A model generated the notes under the pieces. The model was not told the DNA's origin, did not search any database, and saw only the letters and a list, made by a program, of their open reading frames with translations. Positions 43,426 to 54,558 of a DNA stretch of 64,000 nucleotides are shown here, one piece after another; within the stretch, counting starts at the first letter, position 1; every line of letters begins with the position of its first letter. The DNA is from Sarcocystis neurona (lineage: Eukaryota; Apicomplexa; Conoidasida; Eucoccidiorida; Sarcocystidae): the NCBI GenBank assembly GCA_000727475.1, contig KL647318.1:921305-985304 (forward strand). The letters are read 5' to 3'. The position numbers were made by a program, and so were the translations under genes.

Positions 43426-45389
43426 GTGGGTGCTGTGCCGCTGCTGCAATGGCACCAGTATTTTTTCCGGCAGCTGCTGCTGTCGCTGCTGTTCTTGCAA
43501 GTCCTGCATGCGCGGCGAGACTTCATCGTCGCGACAGCATTGCGGGTCGCTGCAGTGGAGCGACTGCTGCTGCCCCTCGGTGGTGTTGCGGCAGCCGCCC
43601 AGCAGTGGCAGCAGCCTTTCTCTTCACGACGAAGAAGCAGCAGCAGCGGCAGCAGAAGCAACAGCGTCGCAGCAGTAGCCGGGCTGCCTCTTTTTCCTCC
43701 TCCTTACGCGTTAGAGACGTTGCTGCAGAAGCTGCGAGCCGCGGCTGCAGCAGAGCCCGCAGCGGCTGCCGCAGAAGCAGCCGCAGCTGCGCGACTTGCT
43801 GCCTCGCACTACCCCACACACGCAGCAGTATGCGGTGCTGGCAGCAGCAGCAGCAGCAACGCAGTAGTAGCCGGCCGCAGTTTCTCTCTAGCCTGGCTGC
43901 AGCAGCAGCTTGCCGGCCCGCTTCTCAGAAGCTACCTTCTCACACTCTTGTCTGCTCCCCCTCCACCTCCTCCTGCAGCAGCAGCAGACGCAGCAGCAGC
44001 AAGGGCAGCAGCACGCTCAGAACTACTACCGGCAGCAGCAGCCGCAGCAAGAGCAGGGCAGCCAGAAAGAGAAGACGCAGCAAAAGATAAGGCGGCGACG
44101 CAGGAAGAGGCAGAAGAATCAAAGTGGAGAGGCGAGGTAGAGAGAAGGGCAGCAGCAGCAGCTTGCCTTTCGACTACCTTTGCAATCTCTCCTGCTGCTG
44201 CTCCTGTGCGTCCCCCTGCCGCTGACGGTCGCGGCGACGGAAGCAGCAGCAGCCAGATGGACGGCAGCAGCAGCGGCAATACGTCGAGCCACCGCAGCGA
44301 CAACAGCAGCAGCAGGGGAGCGGAGCTTTTTTCCTCCTTTCCGCTTCTAACTGCCCCTGCTGCTGCTGCTTCTGCGTCGCGGCCGCTCGTCCCCCAGGTC
44401 GCAGGGACGCTGCAGCAGCGACTGATGCAACTACAGCAGCTACAACAACAGCAGCAGCAGCTCCTGCAGCAGCCACTCCTGCGGCAGCCGCAGTCGGCGA
44501 GCCAGGCGAGTGCCAGCAGCCGGCCGACGACGCCTCCTTCGGCGTCTGAGAAGGCAGCTAGTGACGTGATCAGCAGCTGCGTCGACTTTGCAGCCGACAG
44601 CAACCAAATAACGGATACACTCTGCTCCAGCGTGAGCCCGGGCGAGCGCAGCAACAGCAGCAAGGCAGATAGCGACGGGGAATACGCAGTTTCTTCGGCC
44701 GTCGGCGTGTTTCCGGGCGAGCCACCGCTGCCCCCTGCTGCTGACCGGTCTGCGGCACCGCAAAAAAAGAGCCAAGCAGGGACACAGACACACAGCAGTA
44801 CGAGCAGCAGCAGCAGCAAGGTGGAACTGGCCGCAGAGTCCCACGTGCGCAGTCGCTGCTACTTAAATATTCCTCGCCACAGGACGGCCAATGACAACGT
44901 GACAAGCACCAGCAGCAGCAGCGGCCGCACCAGCGACAGCAGCAGCGGCCGCACCAGCGACAGCAGCAGCAGCGACAACAGCGGCAGGGAGGGAAGAGGC
45001 GGCTGCTGCGAGGAGAGCTCGAGCAGCGGACAGGAGTGGCTGGCGTCCCGCAGCAGCGGTAACGGCAGCACGGGCTCCTCTGCGTCTGCGACGACGACGC
45101 AGCAGACCCCTATTATTTTTGTCTCCTCTCCTGAGGAAGAAAGGTGCAGTGCGGCTTCGAAGGCGCTGCTCCTGCTTCCGGCGGAGCGGCGGGACCAGAG
45201 AGAAAAAGCAGGAGCAGCAGGTGCTCCGCAGCAGAGGAGCAGCAGCAGCAGTCCTGGCGACGCAGGGTCTGCCCAGGGGCAGTCGCCACGCGCGCACAGC
45301 CACCAAGACCAGCAGCAGCAAGAGGTGGAGAAGCTGCTGCAGCACCAGGGGCTGCTGCCAGGCGGCAGACAAGGTCTTTCGGAGAAGAC

Positions 45390-45556
45390 CGGCCTGCAGC
45401 AACACAGAAGCAGACGCAGCAGCACCGGAGGCGGAGAAAATCGGCGCTCCCGCAGCAGAAGAAGCAGCAGCAGCCAGGACAGAGTTAGGATACGCCGCAG
45501 AATGGACGGTGGCGGAGCGCACAGCAGCAGCGTACGCGGCAGCGGAAGCAAATCAG
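45390..45556 (+). CDS. Ala/Glu-rich exon candidate in an alternative frame
   Basis: In the frame one base off the 12.7-kb frame, the sequence reads NTEADAAAPEAEKIGAPAAE, then ARTELGYAAEWTVAERTAA and AYAAAEANQ, ending exactly at donor ATCAG|GTAGGT (45557). This helical, acidic reading is more protein-like than the Arg/Ser reading of the long frame. The left border is unresolved; an acceptor CGGCCTGCAG| near 45392 is possible. Confidence 0.32.
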
Positions 45557-45694
45557 GTAGGTGGAGTCAGTACTTTAGAGAGACCGTCGAACACCGGGAG
45601 GCACCGGCCAGCAGCGAAAGCACAGACCGTCACGACGGCGGCTGCAGCAACACTGGCGTCTCCCTGAATTCCAGCCGCAGCAGCGACGCCGGTG

Positions 45695-45930
45695 ACAGCA
45701 GCAGAGATTGCGGCAGCAGCAGAGACTGCGGCAGCAGCAGAGACTGCGGCAGCAGCAGAGACTGCGGCAGCAGCAGAGACTGCGGCAGCAGCAGAGACTG
45801 CGGCAGCAGCAGAGACAGCGGCAGCAGCAGAGACAGCGGCAGCAGCAGAGACAGCGGCAGCAGCAGAGACAGCGGCAGCAGCAGAGACAGCGGCAACAGC
45901 AGAGACTGCGGTTGCAGCAGAGATTGCGAC
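45695..45930. repeat. 18-bp minisatellite, about 13 copies
   Basis: The unit AGCAGCAGAGAC(T/A)GCGGC runs without gaps: copies with GACTGC first, then copies with GACAGC, then degenerate ones. It is read as SSRDCG or SSRDSG on plus, AAETAA in another plus frame and AVSAAA on minus. It begins about 140 bp after a donor and may be intronic. Confidence 0.92.
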
Positions 45931-46186
45931 AGCAGGAGCGGCTGCGGCAGGAGAAGAGGCTACGGCATCAGGAACACCTGTTTGAGGAGCAGCAGCATTG
46001 GGAACAAGAGCACCAGCGTTACCGGCGAAAGCGGTAGCACGTTGTGCGGCAGCAACAGATGGATGGGCACCAGGTGCAGGATAAGTTGTCGCTGCGCTCC
46101 CCGAAGCGACGGCAGCAACAAGAAGCTGACCTGCAGCAGCAGCACGAGGCGTCCCGGGGGAAGCAAGGAGGACAAAACTAGAAGAC

Positions 46187-46537
46187 ATGCCCAACTCCGG
46201 CAGTCGCGTTTCTCTTGTGTCGCAGCTGCTGCTGCTTCTCTTCCTCTCGGCGCTGGTGCAGCACCGACAGCAGCTGCCACAGCCGCAGCAACAGCAGCAG
46301 CAAGAGCTGCCGAAAGAGGAGGGACTGGGGCCTCAGCGGCCACGCAGACCGTGGAAGAAGAGGCAGCAGGAGCGTCAGGAAGCTCGCGAACGAACGGAGC
46401 CCTGGCAGGAGGACAAGCGGCTGCGCAGGGGCAGGCTTCAGCAGCAACGGCTTCACGGGACAAAGAGGCAACTGGTTCCTTTGCAGCAGCTGCTGCCGCG
46501 GATGTTGCTGCTGCGCGACTGGGCGCAGCCTCACTAA
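46187..46537 (+). CDS. Small Gln/Arg-rich protein with signal-peptide-like start
   Basis: ATG at 46187 opens 116 codons: MPNSGSRVSLVSQ, a hydrophobic core LLLLLFLSALV, then QHRQQLPQPQQQQQQELPKE and an Arg/Gln/Trp-rich tail to TAA at 46535. A polar start followed by a hydrophobic core and a small-residue boundary suits a secreted protein. It lies in another frame of the long open region, whose own reading here is Ala-rich and also plausible. Confidence 0.3.
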   Translation: MPNSGSRVSLVSQLLLLLFLSALVQHRQQLPQPQQQQQQELPKEEGLGPQRPRRPWKKRQQERQEARERTEPWQEDKRLRRGRLQQQRLHGTKRQLVPLQQLLPRMLLLRDWAQPH

Positions 46538-46779
46538 TTCATATTGGACGACCAGCAGCAAAAATAGTAAAGCGTCTGTCTGCGACGCTTCATTTCCTTG
46601 CCGGACTGCCAACAAACTCTCCTTCTGCGACGCACAGGCAGCAGCAGGGAAAAGTCAGCAGCAATCGCACCGACTGCTGCGGTCCCGGCGCCAACAGGCG
46701 AAGAGCAAACAGCTTCCGAGCCCCACTTTGTAGACGCCGCAGCACCAGCAGCCCCAACAGCAGCAGCAGCCTCAACAGC

Positions 46780-46965
46780 AGGAGCAGGAGCTGCAGCACG
46801 AGCAGGAGCTGCAGCACGAGCAGGAGCTGCAGCAGGAGCAGAAGCTCTGGCAGGAGCGGGAGATGCAGCAGGAGCAGGAGCTGCAGCAGGAGCGGGAGCT
46901 GCAGTAGGAACAGGAGCTGCAAGAGGAACAGGAGCTCTAGCAGGAGCAAGAGCTGCAGCAGCAGT
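46780..46965. repeat. 18-bp minisatellite, about 10 copies
   Basis: The unit GAGCAGGAGCTGCAGCAC and variants recur. The Gln frame (46734-46994) reads as an LQQEQE-type coiled coil but carries TAG at 46905-46907 and 46938-46940. Confidence 0.85.
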
Positions 46966-48360
46966 GTTGCCACTGGGAAATTTTTGACTCGTGACGGCAT
47001 CGCTTTCGAGAACAGAAGCAGCACCAGTAGTAGCCCCAGCGGCCGGAGGAGGAAGGAGAGCAGCAGCAGTAGCCGTTTAGCTCTCAGCTACACTCGCGAA
47101 AACAGCACCAGCAGCGCAAGTGACAGCAGCCACCGCAGCTGCAGCAGCTGCAGGACGAGATGCGGCAGCGCAAGCAGCCGTGGCCGGAGAAAGAACAGCA
47201 GCTACAGGAGGTACAGCAGAAGTGAGACCTTCGGGGGAGTCGCCGTGCAGGGACCTTTTCGACCGATGGGTCTTCGCCGTTTTGCTGCGCATACCGGCCA
47301 TACGCCGGGCGGCTGCAACAGCAGCAGAAGCGGCAGCCTTAGTGCGGCAGAAGTTGCTCCACAGGCGGCGGCGCAGCAGCGCTGGAACTGGAGAAGGCAG
47401 TTGCAGCAACAGCAAAGCCAACGCAGCAGCAGCACATGCTTTCAACGTGAACGCAGTTGTTTTCGGGTGCTGCCGACACTATCTGCTGCTGGACGACGCA
47501 GAACCTCGCCCCACATATATACTAAGCATACACGTACTGCTGCTGCGACTAAAGAGACTCCCGCTGCTGCTGACTTCGCCGTTTCTGCTGCTGTCAAAAG
47601 GAGATGTTCTGTTTGTCTTCCCTTTTCTCCTTCCCCTCCTCCTCCTTCTCCTTGTGTTGCTGCTGCTCCCATGAACTCTGCTGCGGCCACTGCTGCTGCT
47701 GCCAGCGACGCTGCTGCGGTTCTTGCTGCCGCTGCTGTGTCTGCCGGCGCTGGTGGGAAGAAGCCGTGTTTTCCGCATGCTGCGAACGGCGACACTGCGG
47801 CTGCTTCTGCTGCGGAGGTTGAGGTGCCTACGCCTCATCCTCCTGCGTGTGTTTCTGCTGCTGGTTCTGTTTCTGCTTTGTCTGCTGCTGCTGCTCGTGC
47901 TTCTGCTCCTCTAGCGACCACCTGGAAGATTGCCGGTTTTCTCGCTGCTGCTGCTGCTCCTGCTGCATCTCGGGCTATAAACGCTGCTGCAGGCCGTGGC
48001 TGTTCTTGCGATGCTGTTGAGAATTCTGCTGCTACGACCGGTGCTTCTCTCTCTATTCCTTCTGCCCGCCTTCTCGGCAGCAGTGCCCGCACGGCAGCTG
48101 CTGCGGGCCGTCGGCTTGCTGCGTCTGCTGTGAGCGCCTTGGCCCGAGGCCGACGTGTTGCTGCCGCTACCGCTGCACCAGCTGCTGTTGAGAACGGGGG
48201 TGATTTTACTGCTACTGTCGAGGGCTCTGCAGCAGCGTCTGGGGCCTCTTCGTCCAGCGGCGGCCCGGCCGACACTACAGGCGTTGCTGCTGCTGCTGCG
48301 TGGACTACTGCGCTTCTCTTGTCTGCTGTCCCAACTGCTCCTGCTGCTTCCTCTGCTGCT

Positions 48361-48540
48361 GCTGTGTCTGCAGCGTCTGTTGCTGGTGCTGCTGCCGGAG
48401 TGTCTGCCGCTGCTGCTGCTGCCGTGTCTGTACCTTCTGTTGCTGGTGCTGCTGCCGGAGTGTCTGCCGGTGCTGCTCCTGCCGGAGTGTCTGCGGCTGC
48501 TGCTGCTGCCGGAGTGTCTGCCGCTGCTGCTGCTGCCCCT
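48361..48540. repeat. 60-bp and 27-bp tandem repeats
   Basis: 48361-48420 and 48421-48480 are two copies of a 60-bp unit containing TCTGTTGCTGGTGCTGCTGC. Shorter 27-bp copies of its GCCGGAGTGTCTGC part follow. Read on plus it gives VAGAAAGVSA-type Ala-rich sequence. Confidence 0.85.
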
Positions 48541-49539
48541 CCTGCGTGCTCCTGTTCTCTGTCTAACGCTTGCGCTATTGCTCGGAATTTTGCCGAACCC
48601 TCAGCAGCGCGAACGCCTGCCCCACTGCAAGCTGCTGCCGCAACCAAGCCAGCAGCCGCAGCAGCAAACACGTCAGCGGCCGTCCTCCCGCCAGTGGCGA
48701 TGCCAGCCACGGCTGCAGCAGAAGTGCGGCCCGCAGCACGAACCGCAGCAACACCAGCAGTTACAAGAGCTGCAGCCTGCTCATCACCAGCACCAACTGC
48801 AGCAAGGCCACCAGCAACAGGAGCAGCAGCTGTAACAGGTGCTGCATCTGGAGTGACAGCGTCACCAGCAGCAGCCGCTACTGCAATAGCAGCAGAAATC
48901 GCTGCAGTAGCGGCAGTGAGGCCGGCTGCAGCACACGACGGACGTGTAGTACACCTGAAAGGAGAAGCAACCTCAGCTGCAGAAGCTCTACCAGCAGTTC
49001 TGGTAGCCGCAGCAGCTGCTGCAGGGCCGGCCGCGGTGACACTACCAGAAGCTGCGCGTGCGTCTACAGTACGAGCAACAGACACAGCTGAAGGAGTCGC
49101 AGCCGCAGATGAAGCAGCAGCAGCAGCTTGGCTGTCACCAGCGGAAAATTCCTCGAGAGCAACAGCCAAAGCAGCAGCAGCACCAGAAACAGCAGCAGAA
49201 ATACCAGCAGATACAGTTGCAGAAGGAGCATCAGACGCACTTTCAGAAGGAGCAGCAGAAACGGCAGTAGAAGCGACTGCAGCAGAAGTGCCAGCAGAAG
49301 CGGCGGCAGAAGGGACAGCAGAAACGGCGGCAGAACGCGGAGAAGAAACGGCAGCAGAAGCAAGCACAGCAGAAGCGCCAGCAAAAACAGCAGCAGATGC
49401 AAGAGCAAGAACCGCTGAAGTAGCAGCAGGTGGGCCAGCGTCAAGCATAATACGAGCAGGAGACAAAGTTCTTCTACCACCAGGCAACGGTCGGGAGGGG
49501 GGAAATTGCGGCGGAGTCTTCGATACAGCAGTTCCTCGG

Positions 49540-52165
49540 AATGCCTGTCTTCCGCTGCTGCGGGAGTGTGTCCAGCACAGCAGCCACCTTCTTTCTTCGG
49601 AGCAGAAACAGCAGCAGAAACAGAAATTGGTGAAACAGCCACAGGAGCCAGAGGAGGAAGAAAGTTTCCCGGTTTACTCCATTGAGGAGCAGCGCAGCCA
49701 GGCGTCGGCTGCTGCAGCTGCTGCCGCTTTTTCGGCCGTCGGCAGCAGCTGCTTCAGTTCCTCGTGGACCGCAAGCCTTCGTGAGGCGCTGCAGTTTCCT
49801 ACAAGCTACCTCATCCCGAGCTGCAGCGGCAGCAACACCAGCTCGTTTGCCGGAAGCAGTAAAAGTCAACAGCAGCAGCAGCTGCTTCGCGTGCAGCAAT
49901 CTCCTTCTTCTTCTTCCTCTTCGGCAGTCTGCGCACCTGCCTCGCTGGAGACGAAGAACCAGCAGCAGCAGCAGAAAAACCAGCAGCAAACGCAGCAGCA
50001 GCAGCAAAAGCAGCCGTTGAACGCGGATCAGCAGCAGCCCGGTGACAGACGGGAACTCGAAGAAGAGGAAGAGGCCACTGCTGCTCAGGGAAGCAACAGC
50101 GGTGAGGACGCTGCTGCAAGGAAACGTTTGTGGGGAGGAGGAGGACTGCAACAGCAGCGGCACCAGATCAGACCTCTGGAGCCGCGCAAGCAGCCAAACG
50201 CAGCCGCGAGGCTAGAGGTGCCACAGCAACAACAGCAGCAGACACGCAGCCGCGGACTGCAGCAACAGCAGCCAGAGCACCAGCAACAACACCGAATGCA
50301 GCAGCAACAGGAGGAAGAGAAGGAGCAACGATACGAGCAGGAGCGCGAGCAACAGCAGCAGCCCACGGTGCTGCTGCAGCAGCCGCCAGATGTGAGCCAG
50401 ACGCAGCGGCCGCCAGTGCTTTACCAGCACCAGCCGGAGCTTGCAGCGCAGCAGGCACGTCGGCAGCAGCAACAGCTGTATCAGCAGCAGCAGCAGGCGA
50501 GAGAGCAGCAGCGGGAGCGGCAGCTGCACCTTCATCAACAAGAAGGGCGAAGGATGTCGGAAGAGCAAGGGAGGCGTGTGGCTGCAGCAGAACGCTACTT
50601 CGACTTATTGGCGGAGCATCTCGAGCAGCTGTCTCGCCAGCAGCAGCAAGATGGGAGAAGGAGGGAAGGTGGTATCGGAGGCAGCAGCTTTTTAAATGTC
50701 CCGAGGAGCAACAGCAGCAGCCGTGGCATTGGCAGTAGCGTAGAAACGCTCGATCCGCGACGCAGCAGGCTCGAGTCGAACATCTTCACACTTTATCGCA
50801 TGCACTGCTTTCTGCTGCAGCAACAGCAAGTGCTGCAGCTCCACGTCTGGGGGAGACAAAGACGCATCCTGACGCTCGCTGAGCTGCGTCTGTGGGCTCC
50901 TTGGTTCTTCGATGAGCTGCTGCTTGCCTCTCCACAGCAGTGGCCCCTGTTGCAGCAGCAGCAGCAGCGGCGGAAATTGCGACGACGTAAGCAGGTCTCG
51001 AAGGACAGCGGCGCGTGCTGCACTCCCGGCAGCGGCAGCAGAAACACCAGCACCTTCTTCACCGCGTCGAGCTGGAGCACGACGGTCGCAGGGCGGCAGC
51101 AGAAACCGCGACGAAAGGGAACACCAGGAACGGAGGACAACGAGAAGACGTCCTCACAACGTCTCCTTGAAGCTGATGCAACTGCGACGCTCGAATCAAA
51201 AAAGAGAAATTCGTCACAAATGCGGCGTGGGCAGCTTATGCGAGAAGAGCAGCACAGAGAAGACAGCAGAGGTTACCTGCGCCGACGGCAGAGAATATGG
51301 GAGCAGCAACAGCAGCAGCAGACGCAACAGGAGTTCCGTCGCCGTGTGCGCTCACGGGATGACGTGGCAAGGCGACGGCAGAGGACGCGATCTCTTTGGC
51401 AGCAACGTGTATCTGGGCTACGACAGCAGCAGGAGGGACCCGCGAGGGTGCTGCTTGGGGAACCGCAGCAACGAGATAGACCAGAGAGACGCCCAAGGCA
51501 GCGACTTTCGCTCTTTAAACGGTCGCCGCTTGTCGCTGCCGCCCCACCAAGTTGCCAAGCCCCTTGCGTGGTGACGCACCCTTCGCACCTCCACCAGTTG
51601 CAGAAGGACAGCGAGCAGCAGCACGGCAAAAGACAGCAGCAGCAGCAGCAAAGCCAGGAGCAGCAGCAACAGAGGGAGGAGGAGCAACAGCAGCTCAGCG
51701 AGGAGCAGCAGCAACAGAGCAAGAAGCAACAGCAGCAATATCTCGAAGAGCAGCAACAGCGGCACCGCGAGGAGCAGCGGCACTTTAAGCAGGAGCAGCA
51801 GTTATTGAGGGGTCAGGGAGAAGGGACGCACAAGCAGCAACGACAGCCAGAACGGCAGCTGTGGCACGTCGAGCTCCTGGGGCAGCATGCGACACTGCAG
51901 CGGACGCGTATCTGGCAGCTGTTCACGAGACCGCGGTTGCTCTCTCGAGCGCAGCAGTACGCGCAGCTCCAACAGCAGAATCACTTGCAGGAGCAGCAGC
52001 GCGGAAAGAACGTGAACGTTCGCGAGCAGCAGCCTGGCCTTTGTGAAGGTCAGCGGAAGGCACTGAGACAGCACCGGCCGCAGCGTAGATCACACGGGCA
52101 GGAGCAGCAGCAGGATCTCGTGCTCAGGGAGCTGCCAAGACGCATGCAGAAGAATCGGCAGGAAG
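49540..52165 (+). CDS. Gln-rich protein, best-supported part of the long frame
   Basis: About 870 codons read as a consistent Gln/Glu/Arg-rich protein with ordered islands: SFPVYSIEEQRSQASA (49665), AERYFDLLAEHLEQLS (50590), RLESNIFTLYRMHCFLLQQQ (50768), LTLAELRLWAPWFFDELLLA (50870) and LWHVELLGQHATLQRTRIWQ (51860). It ends at a strong donor GGAAG|GTGAGT at 52166 in phase 1. The left border is not fixed; the frame is Ala-rich before 49.5 kb. The order of coiled coils and helical islands suggests a scaffold-like protein, but no family is recognised. Confidence 0.5.
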
Positions 52166-52242
52166 GTGAGTCACAAGAAGCAAAGCGTCTTTGCGAAGAG
52201 TCGAGCCAATATCTTTGCAACGTTCCGCGAAGAATTAGGCGA

Positions 52243-52438
52243 GACAGCAGCAGGAGCAGCAGCAAGAGCAGCAGCAGGAGCAGCAGCAAGAGCAGCAGCA
52301 GGAGCAGCAGCAAGAGCAGCAGCAGGAGCAGCAGCAAGAGCAGCAGCAGGAGCAGCAGCAGGAGCAGCAGCAAGAGCAGCAGCAGGAGCAGCAGCAGGAG
52401 CAGTAGCAGGAGCAGCAGCAGGAGCAGTAGCAGGTGGA
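52243..52438. repeat. 12-bp minisatellite, about 16 copies
   Basis: AGCAGCAGCA(A/G)G units are read as SSSK and SSSR in the long frame, as AAAR/AAAG in the next frame and as Gln/Glu in the third. The last units change CAG to TAG at 52404-52406 and 52428-52430. The array starts 77 bp after the donor at 52166, so it may lie in an intron. Confidence 0.93.
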
Positions 52439-53429
52439 TTTGCAAAACGTCCAGGCAGAGCAGTTCCTGCACGAGCTACACAAGTTGCGAGGAAACAGAG
52501 AGGGGGGAAGAAGTCAACGAATTCCTGTTGAACAGCGCCAGCAGCTGCAGCAGCAGCACCTACCGCGCCAGCAGCAGCAGCAGAAACCACTCCGACAACA
52601 AGAGCATCAGCCGCAACTACTCTGGCGGCAACAGCAGCAGCGCCCCCTCCGGCAGCAGCAGCAGGTGCTGCAGCAGTAGCAGGTGCTGCAGAAGGGGCAG
52701 GTTTTGCAGCGACAGCAGCCATTGGAGCGGTGGAAACAGGAAGTGCAGCAGAAGTGGCGTATGTCTCAACAGCAGCAGCAGCTCCCGCAGCAGCAGCAGC
52801 TGCTGCAGCAGCCGCAGCCGGAGAGGCAGGTGCTGCAAGAGGCCGACGGTTTGCTGCACGAAAGGTAGCAGGACAAGCAGCAGCAACTGTAGAGGTGGCG
52901 ACGGCAGTGGCTTTGACTGCAGCAGCTGTCCTGGCAGCAGGGGTACGAGCAGGGCCATCCCCAGGAACTCAAGCAGCTACAGCAGCAGCAGCAGACGGTG
53001 GAGTCTGCGTGACGGAGAGAGGATAGACAGCTGCTGCAGCGAGACACAAAGGTGGTGCAGCAGCAGGCGAGGGACTAACGACAGCCGTCACAAAATGGAA
53101 AGTTGTCGTTGTCGCAGCGGCCCAGGAAGGATCGACTGCAGCAACAGTAGCACAAGCAGGAACTGCAGCAGTCTGAGGAAGAAGAGGATGAGAAGGAGGA
53201 GTTACGGCAGCAGCAGGAGGCTGCGATCATACCTGTGTAACAACAGCCTAAAAAATAGCAACTTCAGTAGCAGCAGTCGAGAAAGCAGCAGCGCGTCTGG
53301 AATTTCTTCCGCGAAATCTTCCTGCAGCAAAGAGGAAGTACGCAGGTTTAGCAGCAGCTGCACGAGCTGCACGAGCAAGGACGTTTTTACCAGCAGCAGC
53401 AGCAGCAAAATGTCTGCATCTTTGTGGAC
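52434..53429 (+). pseudogene. Decayed Gln-rich frame, no frameshift, many stops
   Basis: One frame reads protein-like pieces in order: VDLQNVQAEQFLHELHKLRG, LERWKQEVQQKWRMSQQQ, GYEQGHPQELKQLQQQ, QQSEEEEDEKEELRQQQEAA, QRVWNFFREIFLQQRG and QQLHELHEQGRFYQQQ. Stops interrupt it at 52677, 52866 (TAG), several TGA/TAA/TAG between 52890 and 53080, and at 53148, 53238, 53256, 53268, 53349 and 53430. All pieces share one frame. It follows the donor at 52166. Either it is a degenerate Gln-rich coding stretch, or a chain of small exons, or chance. Over the same bases the long frame is open but Ser/Cys/Arg-rich. Confidence 0.38.
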
Positions 53430-54558
53430 TGAGCAGCCGGAAGAGCAGCCTGCAAGGCGAACGGAGAGCAGTGGCTACCCTGAAGAGGCAGCAGCAGCTC
53501 CGGACCTCAGCAGTTGTTGTCAAGCGGGGACGCGCGACGGTTCTTTTATGCCTGCAGCAGATGCAGCAGCAGCAGCAGCGAAGAAAGAAGTCAAGCTTCG
53601 CGGCAGGCGACTGCTGCTTCTCAGACGAGGCGCAGCTGCAGTAGTCTCCCGAGTGGCAGCAAAGGCGGAGGGCCTCCCGCAAGGAGAAGCAGCAGGTGAC
53701 GCCGGAGCAGCAGCAGCATCACGCCATCAGGAAGCTGCGCATGCAGAAGCACCACCAGCAAAGCAAGAAGCAGAGGAGAGTGTGACAGCTGCACAGCAGC
53801 TTTCTCGGCCGGGTTGTTCGCCTCCAGCAAGCTGTCGTGGGTGCTGCGCGGGAGCGCTGCAGTGTAATGGAGCAGAAGCCGTCGACAGAGCAGCAGCAGA
53901 TGCAGCAAAATTCTGCGCGACAGCCGAACGTGATGTAATCGCAACTGCAGGGAGGGAAGCAGCAGGAGCACCTGGGGAAGAGGCTGCAGCAGAGCAACCC
54001 GAATCGCCAGCAACAACCCCGGCAGAAAGTTCTTCACCAGGGAAATCCAGAGGTCGCTACTGGGCAGCAGAAGCAGCAACAGCGACAAAAGGGGTTTCAG
54101 CAGGAGCAGCGGAACAAGCAGCAACAGTTGCTGCAGCAACTGAGCCTGCATCAGGATCGAGCTGGGGACATGGAAGAAGAGCAGCTCCGGTGGCAGCGGC
54201 ACAGGCCGCAAAGGCAGCAACTCCTGCAGCAGAGGCAGGAGACTCCCCATTTCCTAGTGCTCGCACGGTGGGCAGGAAGGAAGGCGGAATTATTTGCTTG
54301 TCGTTTTTGAAATCAACGTGGATAGAGGACGCGGACAACAGCTGCTGGGATCCAGGTGCAACAGCAGCGACACCAGAAGACGCGGCAGCAGCAGCAGCAA
54401 CAGCAGAGGAGCCCACACCAGCTGCAACCGCTGGAACTACGGGAGCGCCTGCCGTGAACCGCGCAAAGCGTGTGGCTGCAGGAGGAACAGCAGCGGCCAG
54501 AGCAGTACCGACAACCACACGACAAGCAGCAGCACGGCCAGCAGCAGCATCAGCATTT

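Noticed and set aside
45695..45930. Regular short repeats as a CRISPR array
   Set aside because: Units are contiguous with no spacers and the organism is eukaryotic.
47835..49487. 550-codon Ala-rich frame on the minus strand
   Set aside because: Mirror image of an equally Ala-rich plus frame in repeat DNA; no splice or start evidence favours minus.
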